A stretch of DNA of 16,401 nt from an uncultured Collinsella sp. (GTDB lineage: Bacteria > Actinomycetota > Coriobacteriia > Coriobacteriales > Coriobacteriaceae), in contig CABTZM010000028.1 in assembly GCA_902489295.1 (NCBI GenBank), positions 1 to 16,401 of the forward strand, read 5' to 3'. Shown here piece after piece: positions 13,860-16,401 of the stretch (position 1 is its first letter; each line of letters begins with the position of its first letter). Position numbers and translations under genes: made by a program. The notes below the pieces were generated by a model. The model was given only the letters and a program-made list of their open reading frames with translations, did not search any database and had not been told where the DNA came from.

Positions 13860-14600
13860 CTATTGCGCAGCGGCAATGCGGCGGACGATATCGAGCGTGA
13901 TGTTACTTGCGACACGCGCGTACTCGAACAGATCGAACTCTCGGTCGCAAATTGCATCGTACGCCTCGTCACAATTATCGCTGATAGCGCGCAACACCAG
14001 GCAATCGACACCATTTTTGGTTGCGACATGAGCAATCGCCGCGCCCTCCATGCCGACACAATCGGCATGCGTCGCTTCGATAGCGTCGTTACGCATGGCG
14101 GCGCCCGTCACAAAGCGGTTACCCGTGGCAATCGTGCCGACCAGGAACTGTTTGGTGCCCTCGTTCGAAGCGACTGCATTTGTCGAAGCGTCAACGAACC
14201 CACGCTCAGCAAGCACGTCGACGGCAATATCGACCAGCGCGGGCGTCGAACCAAACTCCTCAAGCCCCGGTGCGGACTCGGCGATAAGCGCGGTATCGGT
14301 ATCCAGATAGCGCAGGCGTTTGCCAATGACCACGTCGTCGATATGGAGCTTGGGGTTCAAACCGCCCGCAATGCCCGAAAACACAACAGCCTGCGGAGCA
14401 TACTTGCTAATGAGGTGCTGTGTTGCAGCGGCGGCGTTCACCGTGCCCATGCCCGCCGTTGTGGCGACAACTGTCAGGCCGTCGAGCTCACCGCTCACAA
14501 CGGTCAAGCCTGCCTCCCGTGCCTCGCAAACGTCGCTCAGCTCTTCCTTAATCTGCATGATCTCTTTTTCGAGCGCACCGATAATCGCGATGGTAGCCAT
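13860..14600 (-). CDS. mtnN: 5'-methylthioadenosine/S-adenosylhomocysteine nucleosidase
   Basis: This 246-residue enzyme cleaves methylthioadenosine, S-adenosylhomocysteine and 5'-deoxyadenosine to adenine plus the thio- or deoxyribose, clearing inhibitory products of SAM use. The opening MATIAIIGALEKEI places the catalytic-site glutamate at E13. SGIAGGLNPKLHIDDVVIG (75-93), the GMEGAA glutamate E185 and the general acid aspartate D208 in RAISD are all in place. It is slightly longer than the E. coli enzyme (232), mainly by short loop insertions around 105-120. The ATG at 14600 is chosen with GGGGA just upstream; a TTG at 14612 in frame has no ribosome site. It leads into engB. Removing 5'-deoxyadenosine would also help radical SAM enzymes such as the PflA encoded nearby, though that link is inference. 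Confidence 0.95.
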   Translation of the reverse strand: MATIAIIGALEKEIMQIKEELSDVCEAREAGLTVVSGELDGLTVVATTAGMGTVNAAAATQHLISKYAPQAVVFSGIAGGLNPKLHIDDVVIGKRLRYLDTDTALIAESAPGLEEFGSTPALVDIAVDVLAERGFVDASTNAVASNEGTKQFLVGTIATGNRFVTGAAMRNDAIEATHADCVGMEGAAIAHVATKNGVDCLVLRAISDNCDEAYDAICDREFDLFEYARVASNITLDIVRRIAAAQ

Positions 14601-14678
14601 ACCATTCCCCAAACCTATACGAAATTCTCAACCACGGTATGGTACCAGCATTTTGTTTGACCTCGCCAAACGAACACG

Positions 14679-14813
14679 CTAAGCCAGTGCAGCTCGCGTA
14701 TCAAACAGCGCCTTTGCAATCGCGGCCGTAACCTCGCTCGAGCGGTCGCTCCACGGCATCGATGTCATGACGCTCATGACATAGGTACAGCCATCGATGT
14801 CGATAGCAGGCAT
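14679..14813 (-). pseudogene. Possible C-terminal remnant of a serine hydrolase/beta-lactamase-like protein
   Basis: A 44-residue frame starts MPAIDIDGCTYVMSVMTSMP and continues with WSDRSSEV and AAIAKALFDTRAALA before TAG. The strand-then-helix pattern (DGxxYVMSVMT, then a polar helix) resembles the last strand and C-terminal helix of class A beta-lactamase-like serine hydrolases. A stop codon lies two codons upstream in frame, so the rest of such a gene is gone. There is only a weak ribosome site. It may be a decayed gene end or a chance small ORF. Confidence 0.4.
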
Positions 14814-14916
14814 TTCTTACCGAAGACATTCAGTCGCGTTTAAGGTGTCTCTAAACAAAATACAGGCGTATCTATGCAAAAACACCGATTCTGTTGCGCA
14901 TCTCCGCCCAAAACGC

Positions 14917-14983
14917 AGTTGCGGTGAAATAGTTCCTGTTTGGGCGGTATTAGCCGATAAACAAGAACTATTCCACCGCAACT
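14917..14983. repeat. Intergenic palindrome, family A, copy 2
   Basis: The arms 14917-14941 and 14959-14983 pair over 25 bases with two non-Watson-Crick positions. The 17-base loop has a further CGG/CCG. The arms match copy 1 at 186-254 (AGTTGCGGTG, TAGTTCC, and on the other side GAACTATTCCACCGCAACT), while the loops are unrelated. It is in the same orientation as copy 1. Confidence 0.8.
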
Positions 14984-15020
14984 TGACGGGGCTCTTTAGC
15001 AATCAACTAGGTGCCCGGGG

Positions 15021-15051
15021 GCACTCATTTAAGTCTGTCCCCAATGAGTGC
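15021..15051. other. Hairpin at the 3' end of pflA
   Basis: GCACTCATT (15021-15029) and AATGAGTGC (15043-15051) pair perfectly around a 13-base loop, directly after the pflA stop on the minus strand. No T run follows, so it may be a weak terminator or another dispersed palindrome. Confidence 0.5.
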
Positions 15052-15053
15052 TG

Positions 15054-15872
15054 CTAGCCGATGGCGTTTTTGAGTTCCGCACGGCGCTTTTTCATGCCCG
15101 TCATGACTGCGTTGCGCAGCTCGGGCATGCGCGCGGTATCCATCTGAGGCACGCCCTCAAGCTTATAGGGAATGCCCAGTTGCTCGTACTTGACGACACC
15201 CATCGTGTGATACGGCAGCATCTCCAAACCCACCACGTTGTGCCATGGAGCGATCAGGCGACCGAGCTTCTCGCATTCCTCCACCGTATCGGTGATACCC
15301 GGCACTACCACGTGGCGAATAACAACCTTAATCTTGCGACGAGCAAGCTCATCGCCAAACGCCAGGATGCGTGCAGGATCGCAACCGGTCAGCTTTTTAT
15401 GCTCGACGGGATCGGCATGCTTAATGTCGAGCAGCACCATATCGGTCTCGTTGAGCACAGCATCGAACTTCTCGGGATGCGCGGGATCGAACGCATACCC
15501 GCAGCTATCCAAGCAGGTATGCACGCGACCATCGGGGTTATTGTGCATGACGCGGAACAGGTCAGCCAAAAACTCAGGCTGCAGAAGCGGCTCGCCACCC
15601 GAAACCGTAATTCCGCCGCTGCGGTAAAACTCATGGTTACTCTGGAACTCGTCCATCAGGTGCTCGACGGTCACCATGGTGCCGCCTTTAACCGACCAAG
15701 TATCGGGGTTGTGGCAATACGCACAACGCATGGGGCAGCCCTGAACAAACACCACAAAGCGGATGCCGGGTCCGTCGACCGTTCCCATCGTCTCAATCGA
15801 ATGCACGCGGCCCAGGGCAAACGCAGAGTCCTCGGGACGAGCATCCACACCCTCAAGCGTCATCTCAGCCAT
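15054..15872 (-). CDS. pflA: Pyruvate formate-lyase activating enzyme (radical SAM)
   Basis: This 272-residue radical SAM enzyme uses a [4Fe-4S] cluster and S-adenosylmethionine to place a glycyl radical on pyruvate formate-lyase, switching on anaerobic cleavage of pyruvate to acetyl-CoA and formate. The cluster cysteines are C46, C50 and C53 in GCPMRCAYCHNPDTW, the SAM-binding SGGEP is at 91-95, and DGPGIRFVVFVQGC precedes the cluster as in E. coli PflA. LDIKHADPVEHKKLTG and the VVPGITD block are also conserved. The protein is slightly longer than the usual 245-250, mostly at the N-terminus (about 20 residues), so a later start is possible; the ATG at 15872 has only a modest GGGA upstream. 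pflB, normally adjacent, is not beside it: the upstream neighbour is a degV-like gene. Activation of another glycyl radical enzyme cannot be excluded. Confidence 0.93.
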   Translation of the reverse strand: MAEMTLEGVDARPEDSAFALGRVHSIETMGTVDGPGIRFVVFVQGCPMRCAYCHNPDTWSVKGGTMVTVEHLMDEFQSNHEFYRSGGITVSGGEPLLQPEFLADLFRVMHNNPDGRVHTCLDSCGYAFDPAHPEKFDAVLNETDMVLLDIKHADPVEHKKLTGCDPARILAFGDELARRKIKVVIRHVVVPGITDTVEECEKLGRLIAPWHNVVGLEMLPYHTMGVVKYEQLGIPYKLEGVPQMDTARMPELRNAVMTGMKKRRAELKNAIG

Positions 15873-15892
15873 TCCCGCGACCTTGCCTCTCT

Positions 15893-15950
15893 TTGGTTAT
15901 TGCCAATTAAAATGCCAGAGCCATTCTAGCCCATACGCATGATGGTGAAA
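15893..15950 (-). promoter_or_regulatory. Possible pflA promoter and operator-like palindrome
   Basis: On the minus strand TTTCAC (15945-15950) and TAGAAT (15923-15928) are 16 bases apart. Between this site and the start codon lies the imperfect palindrome TTGGTTATTGCCAA (15893-15906). Such a position suits a repressor site, but I cannot assign a regulator. The spacing is good and the -35 is weak. Confidence 0.35.
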
Positions 15951-15995
15951 CGGTTTGGCGGCCAATTGGGTTGTCCTATTTGGCCCCACGCAAGA

Positions 15996-16028
15996 GCGGC
16001 GGAAAGGTTATCGCAACCCGCCCGCCGC
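15996..16028. other. GC-rich hairpin between the degV-like gene and pflA
   Basis: GCGGCGG (15996-16002) pairs with CCGCCGC (16022-16028), with an inner GGTT/AACC (16006-16009, 16015-16018). It may end the degV-like transcript, but there is no T run on the minus strand. A GGCCAA/TTGGCC pair (15960-15965, 15980-15985) lies just beyond. Confidence 0.45.
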
Positions 16029-16059
16029 CGAGGCAATAGATATCGATAGACGCCAGGCC

Positions 16060-16401
16060 CTACGCTTTAAGCGTAAGCACCGCGCCAAAGGCAGTCGGAC
16101 CACAATGGCTCGAGATCACACCGCCGACCTGAGTCCAGGTGATGTCCTTAAAGCCGAGTTCATGAGCGTAGACCTCCATGTCGTCGCGCAGCTCCTCGGA
16201 AAGGCCCACCGAATACGCCAGGCCAATGTGCGAGTAGTCGATCTCGCCCTTCGCAACCATGTGGTCGATAAAGGCACGGGCGCACTTGAGCATAGATCCG
16301 CGGAACTTCTTGGTCGCCACGAACTTGCCGCCCGTTACCTCAATGCAGGGCTTAATCTTGAGCAGATGGGCGCCCAGGAACGCGACGTTGGACAAGCGCC
16401 C
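16060..16401 (-). CDS. DegV family fatty-acid-binding protein, C-terminal part
   Basis: The frame is open to the window edge, so this is the last 113 residues of a longer protein, normally about 280-290. The visible part starts GRLSNVAFLGAHLLKIKPCIEV, which matches the DegV domain 2 block ahead of the conserved 'IKP' segment. It ends with VGGVISSHCGPTAFGAVL, where the histidine and GP lie at the lipid carboxylate-binding site. DegV/FakB proteins bind a fatty acid and present it to FakA for phosphorylation and entry into phospholipids. The true start lies beyond 16401. The gene is on the same strand as pflA but separated from it by 187 bases and a hairpin. Confidence 0.85.
   Translation of the reverse strand, partial: GRLSNVAFLGAHLLKIKPCIEVTGGKFVATKKFRGSMLKCARAFIDHMVAKGEIDYSHIGLAYSVGLSEELRDDMEVYAHELGFKDITWTQVGGVISSHCGPTAFGAVLTLKA

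Larger units (their letters stand above)
14601..15053. other. Intergenic region with an ORF remnant and repeat
   Basis: These 453 bases hold a 44-codon minus-strand frame (14679-14813) that looks like a gene remnant, family A palindrome copy 2 (14917-14983) and a hairpin at 15021-15051 next to the pflA stop. I see nothing recognisable in 14814-14916, and no convincing promoter for mtnN. Confidence 0.6.

Noticed and set aside
14797..15057. 86-residue plus-strand frame
   Set aside because: It runs through the family A palindrome and the pflA 3' hairpin and has no ribosome site or recognisable sequence.

Overview
This window reads as chromosomal DNA of a GC-rich anaerobic actinobacterium of the class Coriobacteriia, most like Collinsella. 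That assignment is an inference from protein style, codon use and the many intergenic palindromes; no rRNA or other taxonomic marker is present.

Layout. Positions 1-1192 hold a MerR-type regulator and a small conserved helical protein, separated by interspersed hairpin repeats. Positions 1193-4665 (minus strand) encode a two-gene ABC exporter of the MacB/LolD-FtsX type. Positions 4807-6219 (plus) form a self-contained fluoride-response unit: a good sigma-70 promoter, a fluoride (crcB-type) riboswitch whose 3' strand enters an intrinsic terminator, and a fluoride-type CLC antiporter gene broken by a one-base frameshift in a G run. A methylguanine-DNA methyltransferase gene (ogt, minus) follows. 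Next comes a 744-base gene-free island (6943-7686) with three different inverted-repeat structures.

Positions 7687-12978 carry four aspartate-family genes. asd and lysC lie on the minus strand; thrC and thrB lie on the plus strand, with lysC and thrC divergent. Together they cover aspartate to aspartyl phosphate to aspartate semialdehyde, and homoserine to phosphohomoserine to threonine. Homoserine dehydrogenase is not in the window. Positions 13231-14600 (minus) hold mtnN and engB, then a small remnant ORF. Positions 15054-16401 (minus) hold a pyruvate formate-lyase activating enzyme and the C-terminal part of a DegV family protein that runs off the window.

The most notable content is intergenic. 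There are two repeat families with copies at distant places: a palindrome with a 23-25 bp stem (2 copies) and a double-hairpin element (3 copies). There are also three unrelated long nested hairpins beside asd, thrB and engB, one larger imperfect inverted-repeat element, and a tandem array of three 52-base hairpin units that shows compensatory changes. No CRISPR array, tRNA, rRNA, transposase or phage gene was seen.
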